The notes beneath the pieces were generated by a model. It was not told the origin of the DNA. It made no database searches and saw only the letters and a program-made list of their open reading frames with translations. From Limisoma sp963601185 (GTDB lineage Bacteria; Bacteroidota; Bacteroidia; Bacteroidales; Muribaculaceae), in the NCBI GenBank assembly GCA_963601185.1, contig CAVCEE010000002.1, positions 1 through 64,000 on the forward strand: a DNA stretch of 64,000 nucleotides, read 5' to 3'. This document shows, one piece after another, positions 44,694 through 53,055 of the stretch. Position numbers and translations under genes: made by a program. Position 1 is the stretch's first letter. Each line of letters begins with the position of its first letter.

Positions 44694-46085
44694 CTAAGCG
44701 TGCTTCACACGCTTGGTCATCAGGACACACAACACAAACGCCACGAAAAGCATAAAGCCCATAAGGATGAACGCATTGCGAGAACCTATGACCGTTGCCT
44801 CTGAGAATTGGCTCACGGGAGCGGCAAGTTGCTGAGCGGCAACGATAGACGACACAACCGCCGTACCCATTGCGCCTGCCAACTGCTGAAAACTGTTGAC
44901 CAATGCATTGCCGTCGGCCGACAGGTGTTTAGGCAGTTGCGAAAGTCCGAAGGTGATGGCGGTAGGACATCCGAGTCCCTGCCCTATCGTGAATACCACA
45001 TAGAAGCAATAGAACATCATCGTGGTGAGGCAGTCACCGAACAACGAGAACAGCAGCAGCGAGCAAAACATAAAGCCATATCCACACACAATCGGTATGC
45101 GCGCGCCAATCTTGTCGAGCAATCGCCCGCTAAGCGGCGATATGATGGCACCGACGATACACCCCGGTACCAACAACCCTCCGGCGATAAACGCTCCCGT
45201 ATGGTTGGAAATCTGCGAATAGTTGGGAATTGCATAACCCAACGCCAATACAGAGAACTGGGTGATTAGTATCACGGTCAATGCCATAATAAACTTCTTG
45301 TTGCGCAGCACCTCAACACGCAGCAGAGGCTGCTCCTTGCCGCGCGACTGACGCACAAACCACACAAGAGACACGGCGGCGACAACAAGCAACGAGATGA
45401 CCGCTACGCTCACCCACCCTGCCGACGAGGCATGCACCATCGCAAGGATAAAGGTGGTAAATCCAACCACAATGAGAGTGTAGTCGAACAGATGGAAGCG
45501 GGAATGCTCCTCTGGCTTGGATTTCTTGATGAGCCAGCAACCAACGACAAGCGAAAGTATCAGCAACGGCATCAACGACATAAAGATGTACCGCCAACCA
45601 AACATTTCAACAATAAATCCGCCGAGCACTGGACCAACGGCAGGTGCAACGGCAGTGACAAGCATACCGATACCCATAAATGTGCCGATTTGCTCTTTCG
45701 GCGACTCGCCGAGGATAATGTTATACATCAACGGCAAGGCTATACCCGTGCCTACACCCTGAATCATTCTGCCTATCATCAGTACAGTGAACGACGATGC
45801 GACGGAACACATCACCGTTGCACCGATAAAACTGCACACGGCAATAAGAAACAGCGTGCGCTGCGAGCAGTTGCGCTTCAGATAGGACGACATCGTGATT
45901 ACCAGCGACAACACCAGCAGATAGCCGGTGGTGATCCACTGCACAGTACTTGTACCTACCTCAAATTCCTTCATCAATGCCGGGAATGTTACATTCATCG
46001 CCGTTTCACTCACCACTCCACAGAACGACATCACGCCGGTGGCAAAAATCTTTCCTACTAATTTTATATTGTCCTTTTTCGTCAT
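44694..46085 (-). CDS. MFS multidrug transporter (DHA2/EmrB type)
   Basis: 463 residues with about 14 hydrophobic segments. Signatures: N-terminal ETAMNVTFPALMKEFEVGTS, motif A-like SSYLKRNCSQRTLFLIAV, and motif C GMLVTAVAPAVGPVLGGFIV of drug/proton antiporters. Likely a proton-driven exporter of toxic compounds; no adaptor (EmrA) gene accompanies it. A TAATTTTG -7 box precedes it, and a divergent AraC-family gene lies 128 bases upstream, which probably controls it. Confidence 0.93.
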   Translation of the reverse strand: MTKKDNIKLVGKIFATGVMSFCGVVSETAMNVTFPALMKEFEVGTSTVQWITTGYLLVLSLVITMSSYLKRNCSQRTLFLIAVCSFIGATVMCSVASSFTVLMIGRMIQGVGTGIALPLMYNIILGESPKEQIGTFMGIGMLVTAVAPAVGPVLGGFIVEMFGWRYIFMSLMPLLILSLVVGCWLIKKSKPEEHSRFHLFDYTLIVVGFTTFILAMVHASSAGWVSVAVISLLVVAAVSLVWFVRQSRGKEQPLLRVEVLRNKKFIMALTVILITQFSVLALGYAIPNYSQISNHTGAFIAGGLLVPGCIVGAIISPLSGRLLDKIGARIPIVCGYGFMFCSLLLFSLFGDCLTTMMFYCFYVVFTIGQGLGCPTAITFGLSQLPKHLSADGNALVNSFQQLAGAMGTAVVSSIVAAQQLAAPVSQFSEATVIGSRNAFILMGFMLFVAFVLCVLMTKRVKHA

Positions 46086-46112
46086 ATATATTCAATATTG
46101 TTTTTCCGGCTG

Positions 46113-46120
46113 CAAAATTA
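46113..46120 (-). promoter_or_regulatory. -7 box (TAATTTTG) for the MFS gene
   Basis: Minus-strand TAATTTTG, 28 bases before the ATG at 46085, within the divergent region shared with the AraC-type regulator. Confidence 0.55.
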
Positions 46121-46161
46121 CAAACAAACTACGTCATAAATCCATAATTATAAAGCCTGTA

Positions 46162-46193
46162 TTTGTCAAAACGAAAACATATCCGTATTTTTG
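46162..46193 (+). promoter_or_regulatory. Promoter of the AraC-family regulator
   Basis: TTTG at 46162-46165, a 20-base spacer and TATTTTTG at 46186-46193: full match to the Bacteroidetes consensus. It places the transcript start near 46200 and therefore supports the ATG at 46214. Confidence 0.8.
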
Positions 46194-46213
46194 TCTCACC
46201 AACAGGCAACCAA

Positions 46214-47080
46214 ATGGTAACACTGCAACATTTCAGCCAACTAATGCAGATGCAGGGCACGAGCATCGAGGGCATACACGTAAACGAGATGACGGCGCAG
46301 AAACTGGGCAGCATCGGCATCGAGTCGACCTATGCCAATTTCTTCTCGTTCATTCTTTTTGAAAGCGGACAGGCAACCTACATCATAAACAGCCGCCGCC
46401 ACGAACTGACGGAGGGCACAATCCTTGTGCTGTCACCAAAGCAACTGGTGCTTATCGACAGTTTTTCAGACGATTTCAAAGCCATATACGTTACAGTCGA
46501 CATATCAATGATTGACAAAATACTCACACACAGCGTGGAGTACAAAGTACTTGCCGACCTATTCATTATCAACCAACTGCCAATACTGAAGCACTCTGGC
46601 GAACACAGGGCACTCGTACAGTCCACAATGTGCCTGATGCTACAGTTGCAAAAGTCGCAGGGCGTAGGCATCCGCGAGGCGATGCAGGTCAACCTGCTCC
46701 GTAGCCTGATGGGCATCGTGTCCGACGCACTTCTCGGCGGCGGACAAATGGCTGGCATCTGCCACCAGGAGGTAATCTACCGGCAATTCATCGCCCTCGT
46801 TGCCACTCACTACACGCAGCAGCACTCCACTCGCTTCTATGCCGACCTGCTGTGCGTCACCCCCGTGTATCTGGCACGCATCGTGCGCCGCTATTCCGGC
46901 AAGGCTGTGAAAGATTTCATCCTCTCACTCGTCTACCACGACGCCATCGACATGCTCCGCTACACCGATGCCCAAATTGGCGAAATAGCGCAGCAACTCG
47001 GCTTCCCGAACATCGAGACATTCAGCAAATTCTTCAAGAAGCGCAACGGTCAGCCACCATCGAAGGTACAGCGGAGATAG
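46214..47080 (+). CDS. AraC-family transcriptional regulator
   Basis: 288 residues from ATG 46214, since the earlier in-frame start lies inside the promoter. N-terminal cupin-like sensing region (RRHELTEGTILVLSPKQLVL), C-terminal double helix-turn-helix with RFYADLLCVTPVYLARIVRR and the signature IGEIAQQLGFPNIETFSKFF. Divergent to the MFS pump gene, so a local regulator of it, probably responding to an exported compound (inference). Confidence 0.9.
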   Translation: MVTLQHFSQLMQMQGTSIEGIHVNEMTAQKLGSIGIESTYANFFSFILFESGQATYIINSRRHELTEGTILVLSPKQLVLIDSFSDDFKAIYVTVDISMIDKILTHSVEYKVLADLFIINQLPILKHSGEHRALVQSTMCLMLQLQKSQGVGIREAMQVNLLRSLMGIVSDALLGGGQMAGICHQEVIYRQFIALVATHYTQQHSTRFYADLLCVTPVYLARIVRRYSGKAVKDFILSLVYHDAIDMLRYTDAQIGEIAQQLGFPNIETFSKFFKKRNGQPPSKVQRR

Positions 47081-47098
47081 GCAAATTTGCAGACAAAG

Positions 47099-47139
47099 TG
47101 ACAAATTGTCATAATCCACGGTTTGGCACGGGTTATGCA
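47099..47139 (+). promoter_or_regulatory. Palindrome and sigma-54-like -24/-12 element upstream of groES
   Basis: TGACAAATTGTCA (47099-47111) is a perfect palindrome. TGGCACGGGTTATGCA (47124-47139) matches the RpoN consensus TGGCAC-N5-TTGCA with GG and GC separated by exactly 10 bases; one base (A for T before TGC) differs. A TAnnTTTG box is not obvious and the CIRCE repeat is absent. The predicted leader is about 65 bases. Confidence 0.6.
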
Positions 47140-47214
47140 AATTCCAAGGTGTCGCAACCGACAAGGAGTCGGGCGCAACACATAAATTGACAAACAAAAT
47201 AAAAGATATTGATT

Positions 47215-47487
47215 ATGGCAATTAAACCTTTGGCTGACAGAGTTCTCATCGAACCAGCAGCCGCAGAAGAGAAAACAATCGGCGGAATCATCATCCCCGA
47301 CACTGCAAAAGAAAAACCTTTGAAAGGCAAAGTCGTTGCTGCAGGCAATGGCACAAAAGACGAAGAGATGGTTGTCAAGGCTGGCGACACTGTGCTCTAT
47401 GGCAAATATGCCGGCACTGAGTTGGAATACGATGGCACAAAATATCTGGTAATGCGCCAGAGTGACATTTTGGCAATCCTCGACTAA
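47215..47487 (+). CDS. groES: Co-chaperonin GroES
   Basis: 90 residues from ATG 47215 (MAIKPLADRVLIEP). Mobile loop about 17-33 (EEKTIGGIIIPDTAKEKP) and the dome region; end YLVMRQSDILAILD. GroES caps GroEL and closes the folding chamber. It is followed 35 bases later by groEL. Codon use is biased to well-expressed codons. Confidence 0.98.
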   Translation: MAIKPLADRVLIEPAAAEEKTIGGIIIPDTAKEKPLKGKVVAAGNGTKDEEMVVKAGDTVLYGKYAGTELEYDGTKYLVMRQSDILAILD

Positions 47488-47522
47488 TAAAAAAACGAAT
47501 CAATCTAAAAAAGAAAACTATC

Positions 47523-49160
47523 ATGGCTAAAGAAATAAAATTTGACAATGCAGCTCGCGAAGAGCTCAAGAAAGGCGTTGACGAATTGGCAAACGCCGTA
47601 AAGGTAACACTTGGTCCGAAAGGCCGCAACGTAATCGTTGACAAGAAGTTCGGCGCTCCTCACATCACAAAGGACGGCGTGACAGTTGCCAAGGCTGTAG
47701 AACTCGACGACGAGTTCCAAAATATGGGTGCGCAACTCGTCAAGGAAGTGGCATCCAAGACTGGTGACGATGCCGGCGACGGAACAACTACTGCTACCGT
47801 TTTGGCTCAGGCAATTGTAAACGTCGGCTTGAAGAATGTTGCTGCCGGTGCCAACCCTATCGACCTCAAGAGAGGTATCGACAAGGCTGTTGCCAAGGTG
47901 GTTGAAGGCATCAAGGCTCAGGCTCAGGAAGTGGGCGATGATATGGCAAAAATCGAAAACGTGGCACGCATCTCTGCCAACAACGACGCTGAAATCGGCA
48001 AACTCATCGCCGACGCTATGGGCAAGGTGAAGAAAGAGGGCGTAATCACCATCGAAGAGGCCAAAGGTACTGACACTACAGTCAAGGTGGTTGAAGGCAT
48101 GCAGTTCGACCGCGGCTACATCTCTCCATACTTCGTTACCAACACGGAGAAGATGGAGTGCGAGATGGACAACCCATACATCCTTATCTACGACAAGAAG
48201 ATTAGCGCATTGAAGGATATGCTTCCAGTGCTCGAGGCAGTTGCACAGAGCGGTCGTCCGTTGCTCATCATCGCTGAGGACGTTGACAGCGAGGCTTTGG
48301 CTACATTGGTTGTAAACCGCCTGCGCGGCTCGTTGAAGATTTGCGCAGTCAAAGCTCCAGGCTTTGGCGACCGTCGCAAAGAGATGCTCGAGGACATTGC
48401 AGTGCTTACCCACGGTGTCGTAATTTCTGAAGACAAAGGTTTGAAACTCGATATGGCGACTGTTGAAGAACTCGGTTCTGCCGAAAAAATCACTGTTGAC
48501 AAAGAAAACACTACAATCGTCAACGGTAACGGCGACAAGGAACTCATCGCAGAGCGCGTGGCTCAAATCAAGGCTCAAATCGAGAAGACCACAAGCGACT
48601 ACGACCGCGAGAAACTTCAGGAACGTCTCGCCAAATTGGCCGGCGGCGTAGCAGTGCTCTACGTTGGCGCACCTTCTGAGGTTGAGATGAAAGAGAAGAA
48701 AGACCGCGTAGACGACGCATTGAGCGCAACTCGCGCTGCAGTGGCAGAAGGTATCGTTCCTGGCGGTGGCGTGGCTTACATCCGCTGCGTTGCCGACCTT
48801 GAAAACCTCCACGGCGACAACGATGACGAGAACACTGGTATCCAGATTGTGAAACGCGCAATCGAAGAGCCTCTCCGTCAGATTGTGGCAAACGCAGGAC
48901 TTGAAGGCGCAGTAATCGTGCAAAACGTAAAGGACGGCAAGGGTGACTACGGCTACAATGCTCACTCCGGCAAATACGAGAACTTCTTCGCAACTGGTGT
49001 CATCGACCCAGCCAAGGTTACACGCGTGGCTCTTGAGAATGCAGCGTCAATCGCCGGCATGTTCCTAACCACAGAATGCGTAATCGCCGAGAAGAAAGAA
49101 GAAACCCCTACACCGGCAATGCCAGCCGGCGGCATGGGAGGTATGGGCGGTATGATGTAA
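47523..49160 (+). CDS. groEL: Chaperonin GroEL
   Basis: 545 residues, standard length. ATP site GDGTTTATVLAQAI with the catalytic aspartate in this segment, RGIDKAVAKVVEGI, and the flexible C-terminal tail GGMGGMGGMM. Forms the double ring that folds cytosolic proteins with GroES. Long open frames on the opposite strand across this gene are an effect of its codon bias. Confidence 0.99.
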   Translation: MAKEIKFDNAAREELKKGVDELANAVKVTLGPKGRNVIVDKKFGAPHITKDGVTVAKAVELDDEFQNMGAQLVKEVASKTGDDAGDGTTTATVLAQAIVNVGLKNVAAGANPIDLKRGIDKAVAKVVEGIKAQAQEVGDDMAKIENVARISANNDAEIGKLIADAMGKVKKEGVITIEEAKGTDTTVKVVEGMQFDRGYISPYFVTNTEKMECEMDNPYILIYDKKISALKDMLPVLEAVAQSGRPLLIIAEDVDSEALATLVVNRLRGSLKICAVKAPGFGDRRKEMLEDIAVLTHGVVISEDKGLKLDMATVEELGSAEKITVDKENTTIVNGNGDKELIAERVAQIKAQIEKTTSDYDREKLQERLAKLAGGVAVLYVGAPSEVEMKEKKDRVDDALSATRAAVAEGIVPGGGVAYIRCVADLENLHGDNDDENTGIQIVKRAIEEPLRQIVANAGLEGAVIVQNVKDGKGDYGYNAHSGKYENFFATGVIDPAKVTRVALENAASIAGMFLTTECVIAEKKEETPTPAMPAGGMGGMGGMM

Positions 49161-49229
49161 GCCACTCATAAAGGGCGATGATAGCATCTACTTTTAGATG
49201 TAAACATCATAACATCAACTAAATACAAA

Positions 49230-49261
49230 CAAAATCACCTCTATTATTAGGGGTGATTTTG
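49230..49261 (+). terminator. Terminator of groESL at the left edge of the integrated element
   Basis: CAAAATCACC pairs with GGTGATTTTG around a 12-base loop, followed by TTGCTT. The last four bases (TTTG, 49258-49261) also serve as the -33 box of the integrase promoter. Confidence 0.75.
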
Positions 49262-49288
49262 TTGCTTAAAAATTACCCATTATATTTG
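49258..49288 (+). promoter_or_regulatory. Integrase promoter
   Basis: TTTG at 49258-49261, a 19-base spacer and TATATTTG at 49281-49288, a full consensus match 42 bases before the integrase ATG. Confidence 0.75.
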
Positions 49289-49330
49289 ATATGCAAATTA
49301 AGATAATTCCCGATTTATTACCCCAAAATT

Positions 49331-50548
49331 ATGAACCTAAGAGTAACGATTCTAAAGGACAAAACGAGAACAAACGGTTCTCATACAATACGGATTGCTT
49401 TATCTCATAATGGAGCAACTCGTTACTTTGTAACTCGCTTTTCTGTACCCTCGGAAAAGAATCTGAGAAATGGAAATGTGGTGAATGTTTCAAATGCCAC
49501 TTACATCAATCAGCAACTTCGCACGTTTCAAAACAAAATCTATTCTATCTGCGATTTGATAGAGGATATCGATGTTTACACTTGTCCTCAACTTATGAAA
49601 ATAATAAAGCATAAGATGAGCAGAGCAACTGTGCGCACGGTAGAAGAAATAAACGAAGAGTATCTAAAAATCAAACAACATACTTGGTCGGAGCAAACAT
49701 TGCGGCTTCACAAGGACGGTCTAAAACGTTTCATTGATTATGCAGGAAACAACTTCATTCTATCTATGTTGGATTCTGCAATGGTCTTTGGCTATAAAAA
49801 GTATCTCAAAACACAAGGACTGTCAGATACAACCGTGAATATAAGAATGGGAGTATTAAGACGATTGTCATATTTCGCCACAACGCACGGATATGCAAGT
49901 TATGACATACCGCCTTTCTATGATTACAAAGAACCATTAATTCTTGCACGAGATCTTGCTATACCTCTTGCCAAACTGAGAGAATTGAGGGATATGGAGA
50001 TTACGCACAAGTGGAAAGAGTGCGCAAGAGACATCTTTATGCTTTCGTTTTACTTGTGCGGTATGAATCTTGGAGACATTCTTGTGCAAGACTTCCGAAA
50101 ACCAACAGTATGCTTCATTCGCCTGAAGACCCAAAGCAGACGCAATCCTAATGACAAAACGGAGTTTACTATACAGCCGGAAGCAAGAGTAATCATTGAC
50201 AAGTACATTACACCAGACGGTCATCTTCAGTTTTATGGCAGAACGACCAAGAAGTCTATCCAACATATAACCGATGATTACATACGACAGTTTAGGGCAG
50301 ACTTGGGTATTGACAAACTTGTGTTCTACTCTGCACGCAAGACTTTTGCCCAACTTTCAAATGAATTGATGATTAAAGACACAATCATTGAATACTGTAT
50401 TGGCGATGCTCCGTCGAACCCTCGTAGAGCATTGAACTTCTATATCAGAATAAACAAGCGTATGGTCGATAAAGCCATACGCCGTGTATTTGATGCAGTC
50501 GCATCAGACGAGCCAATTGAAAAACTTATTTCTGATGCGGTTATTTAG
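49331..50548 (+). CDS. Tyrosine recombinase (phage-type integrase)
   Basis: 405 residues. N-terminal arm (MNLRVTILKDKTRTNGSHTI), SAM-like core-binding domain (WSEQTLRLHKDGLKRFIDYA) and a catalytic domain. Of the usual R-K-HxxR-H-Y set, the box II arginine is seen in FYSARKTFAQL, with Tyr instead of His, and the nucleophile is probably Y in NFYIRINKRMV. The first arginine position reads FYLCGMNLGD and the GH before the tyrosine reads IGD. Similar departures occur in a Bacteroidetes integrase branch, so it is probably active. It stands at the left end of the AT-rich element, just behind the groEL terminator, and alone on the plus strand. Confidence 0.9.
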   Translation: MNLRVTILKDKTRTNGSHTIRIALSHNGATRYFVTRFSVPSEKNLRNGNVVNVSNATYINQQLRTFQNKIYSICDLIEDIDVYTCPQLMKIIKHKMSRATVRTVEEINEEYLKIKQHTWSEQTLRLHKDGLKRFIDYAGNNFILSMLDSAMVFGYKKYLKTQGLSDTTVNIRMGVLRRLSYFATTHGYASYDIPPFYDYKEPLILARDLAIPLAKLRELRDMEITHKWKECARDIFMLSFYLCGMNLGDILVQDFRKPTVCFIRLKTQSRRNPNDKTEFTIQPEARVIIDKYITPDGHLQFYGRTTKKSIQHITDDYIRQFRADLGIDKLVFYSARKTFAQLSNELMIKDTIIEYCIGDAPSNPRRALNFYIRINKRMVDKAIRRVFDAVASDEPIEKLISDAVI

Positions 50549-50765
50549 ATTCTTCTCGCTCTCGGAACATTCTTATTCCATTGATGTTCTCTGAGTGGGA
50601 GAACAAGCCGTCTTGCTCCATTTCTTCAATTGTAGCCTTTACATCTGACTCAACTATTTTGATTATCTCAGGTTCTGGGGCTACGAATGGAGCAAGACGC
50701 TGTTCTTTTCGAGTACAAATCAACCGATGCACCACCTCATATATGTATGGTTGTAGATGTTTCAT
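50541..50765 (-). CDS. Small protein of the integrated element, unknown
   Basis: 74 residues, acidic in the middle (PEPEIIKIVESDVKATIEEM), with no signal peptide or membrane segment. Its end overlaps the integrase end by 8 bases on the other strand. It is the last gene of a minus-strand run of small genes. I do not recognise a family. Confidence 0.6.
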   Translation of the reverse strand: MKHLQPYIYEVVHRLICTRKEQRLAPFVAPEPEIIKIVESDVKATIEEMEQDGLFSHSENINGIRMFREREESK

Positions 50766-50770
50766 AGTTT

Positions 50771-51115
50771 TCAGCCTTTTGGAAGAATACCGGATTCTTT
50801 GTATTTGATGCCAACATCTTCTAACAATCGTCCTATTTCTTCTGCATTAGAGAACTCTTGTGAATGGCGATTGCATAAAGGTACGCCAGCATACCCACAG
50901 GCTTCAATCCGCTCTTTGGTGTATGCGAATTGGTAATATTGTCCCTCGGCAATTAAGAAATCACCAAACTCTTTCACCAATATTTCTTGTGCCAACTTGA
51001 AACCAGCAATGAAACAATCAACATTCACATTGTTGAGAAATCGCCTTGGCTGCGACCTTGCCCAACGCAAAGCAATCAATTCAAGTTCTTCATCAGAAAT
51101 TCTTCTCGGATTCAT
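50771..51115 (-). CDS. Unknown prophage protein
   Basis: 114 residues starting MNPRRISDEELELIALRWAR. The middle (FLNNVNVDCFIAGFKLAQEI) looks helical and resembles the short helper proteins common in Bacteroides prophages; soluble, no motif recognised. ATG overlaps the stop of the gene before it in the operon by 4 bases (51112), indicating coupled translation. Confidence 0.65.
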   Translation of the reverse strand: MNPRRISDEELELIALRWARSQPRRFLNNVNVDCFIAGFKLAQEILVKEFGDFLIAEGQYYQFAYTKERIEACGYAGVPLCNRHSQEFSNAEEIGRLLEDVGIKYKESGILPKG

Positions 51116-51447
51116 TTCTTGGATTTTAGAATGTTTCTCACTTGCTTAGGTGTAAGACCTTGCTTAATGTAGTCCTTGACACCTCGATGCAGTCTCTTGT
51201 ATAACATACACCAATCCTCTCTAACGAGATCCGGTTTGCAGAGACCGAGTGGAGCAGGCTCTCCGCTGTCAATTAGTTTATACAAAGCACCATTAATTTT
51301 CAATTCACCAAAATGCTTTGCAATTGACATCTGACTATTTATCCAGCAGTCATATTCAATCACAGCAGGAGTGAATTTGCTTTCATCTTTAATTGACGGC
51401 ACACCTCTGGAAATGTTGTTGGGTATTGAAATTTTAACAGAACTCAT
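51112..51447 (-). CDS. Unknown prophage protein
   Basis: 111 residues, MSSVKISIPNNISRGVPSIK. The C-terminal LTPKQVRNILKSKK could be a small helical DNA- or protein-binding tail, but no family is recognised. Lies 5 bases behind the DUF4494 gene and overlaps the next gene by 4 bases. Confidence 0.65.
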   Translation of the reverse strand: MSSVKISIPNNISRGVPSIKDESKFTPAVIEYDCWINSQMSIAKHFGELKINGALYKLIDSGEPAPLGLCKPDLVREDWCMLYKRLHRGVKDYIKQGLTPKQVRNILKSKK

Positions 51448-51452
51448 TTCTA

Positions 51453-51878
51453 CTATGATTTAACCGGGAAGTAATCAAGTATAGGAGTTTCGCTAATTGC
51501 AATTATTTCGTAGTCAGCCATCGTACCTTTCATACATTCGATAAACTTGTCATAAGCAGATTTGAAGTCATTCGCTTGAACGATGATGAACGATGCTGTT
51601 TTCTTTTCTGTAGCCGTTTTCTCATCAATGGTGATGAATGCTACTTTGACCCTATAAAACTTATCTGCTGTTTTATCAAGGAACAGTTCAGAGACTTTGG
51701 GCTTGGTCAATCTGGGGATTTTGAAATCTCCTGTAATGAAAGGTGTGAGTTCTTCGATTGTTCGTGCTTCTGCTTCTGTGAAAGATACTGCATCGAGCAA
51801 ATACTGCTCATTGACGGTTTTGTTTAATCCGTTCTCCATAATCTTATCGTAACGGACTGTGCTTATAAAGTATGCCAT
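51453..51878 (-). CDS. DUF4494 family protein
   Basis: 141 residues. The start MAYFISTVRYDKIMENGLNK, followed by VNEQYLLDAVSFTEAEARTI, is the DUF4494 pattern found in Bacteroides phages and plasmids. The fold is alpha/beta and soluble; the function is unknown. First gene of the four-gene group 51878-50541, with a 95-base gap before it that holds no clear consensus promoter. Confidence 0.8.
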   Translation of the reverse strand: MAYFISTVRYDKIMENGLNKTVNEQYLLDAVSFTEAEARTIEELTPFITGDFKIPRLTKPKVSELFLDKTADKFYRVKVAFITIDEKTATEKKTASFIIVQANDFKSAYDKFIECMKGTMADYEIIAISETPILDYFPVKS

Positions 51879-51973
51879 AACTATTTTGTTTAATTCGTTA
51901 ATATTTAATTTGTTTGTGGATTGATTTTACTTTTTAGAACATTATCTTATTTGCAAATTTGAAATTAGCCAAA

Positions 51974-52690
51974 TTAGTTGAAACACAAGTCAATAGATTT
52001 TATCTGATTAACAAGTTCATCAACAAATTCATCTTGCTTCTTTACGAATTCCAAACTTAAAGGACTGTCTCCAGCAAATTCAAGAATGATATCGGACAAC
52101 TTATACACACTCGTTGGCAATAGTCGTCCAATGGAGTGCTGAACTATGCTCTCAACTTTTGATGTCATATTATCCATATACCTGAACAAAGCCTTTAGCA
52201 CAAACTTACAGAGATATGCTTCAGAAATCAACATCTTGCTGTTGTAGTCCAAATCCGGATATGATGCAACCAACCCATCAACATAGGAATGAAATCTGTC
52301 ATTAAAGAACTGGCTTAACTCATCAATGAATAGTTCCATATTTTCTTCCTCGGAATCAAGATGAGAAGAATCAAAATACTTTCGTTTGAAACCAAGATAT
52401 TCTCTACGCAGTTCCCTGATACATCTGCACAACTTCTTTGTCGGAGACAAACGCATTAAAATCGCAATGTCAATTGCAGTGTCTGCATAATCCCAAGCGA
52501 CCTCTGCTATAACAAACGGAACATACCCAAACCGCAAGAATGTATCTTGGTCCAGAATCTCGGATAAATCCTGTTTGGAATGAGTGTTGTTTGTGTTTGG
52601 TTGAGCCAAGACCTCTGCGAACGACAAAGAATATGGGGTGTAGCCAATCCTTTGCGCATATTGATAAAGAGATGGGGTAAACGTATTCAT
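51974..52690 (-). CDS. Unknown prophage protein, helical
   Basis: 238 residues, MNTFTPSLYQYAQRIGYTPY. Predominantly helical with acidic stretches (SHLDSEEENMELFIDELSQF); no transmembrane segment or catalytic motif seen. ATG overlaps the stop of the preceding gene (52687-52690). Not recognised. Confidence 0.65.
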   Translation of the reverse strand: MNTFTPSLYQYAQRIGYTPYSLSFAEVLAQPNTNNTHSKQDLSEILDQDTFLRFGYVPFVIAEVAWDYADTAIDIAILMRLSPTKKLCRCIRELRREYLGFKRKYFDSSHLDSEEENMELFIDELSQFFNDRFHSYVDGLVASYPDLDYNSKMLISEAYLCKFVLKALFRYMDNMTSKVESIVQHSIGRLLPTSVYKLSDIILEFAGDSPLSLEFVKKQDEFVDELVNQIKSIDLCFN

Positions 52691-53055
52691 TTTGCTAACT
52701 TATAGATGAGTGCTATCGTTTGTTCGCTTATCTGAGTGCCAAAAGCGTTGTTATATGCAGGTCTGTGGTCTATTAGAGATACAAACGTTTCTCCATTGAT
52801 TTTGTAGAGATAAGCCTTTCTGCTATCACAATTTTTAGGTTTGTCAAAGAAAAACCAAGAATCATCTTCAAACTTGATTGCATTGGACTGTCGGTGGACG
52901 ACTTTTCTATACTTCTTGCTATTAACTTCTTTGGCGAGTTTTACTACGACAGCATCATCTACTTCTACATTTCCTGAATAGCGTGGTGCGCCTATCTTGG
53001 CAGACGCACCACACATTATCAGTTCAAAGAAGTGTTTTTTAGTTATCTTCTGCAT
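52687..53055 (-). CDS. Unknown prophage protein
   Basis: 122 residues from ATG 53055 (a GTG directly before it is possible). Basic N-terminus (MQKITKKHFFELIMCGASAK) and strands such as SWFFFDKPKNCDSRKAYLYK. It overlaps by 17 bases the end of the gene that carries the variable-looking segment. No family recognised. Confidence 0.65.
   Translation of the reverse strand: MQKITKKHFFELIMCGASAKIGAPRYSGNVEVDDAVVVKLAKEVNSKKYRKVVHRQSNAIKFEDDSWFFFDKPKNCDSRKAYLYKINGETFVSLIDHRPAYNNAFGTQISEQTIALIYKLAK

Noticed and set aside
47081..47214. CIRCE/HrcA operator before groES
   Set aside because: TTAGCACTC-N9-GAGTGCTAA is not present; a different palindrome is found.
47505..48965. 486-codon open frame antisense to groEL
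   Set aside because: Long antisense frames arise from the strong codon bias of groEL; the translation is rich in Cys, His and Val without any domain.
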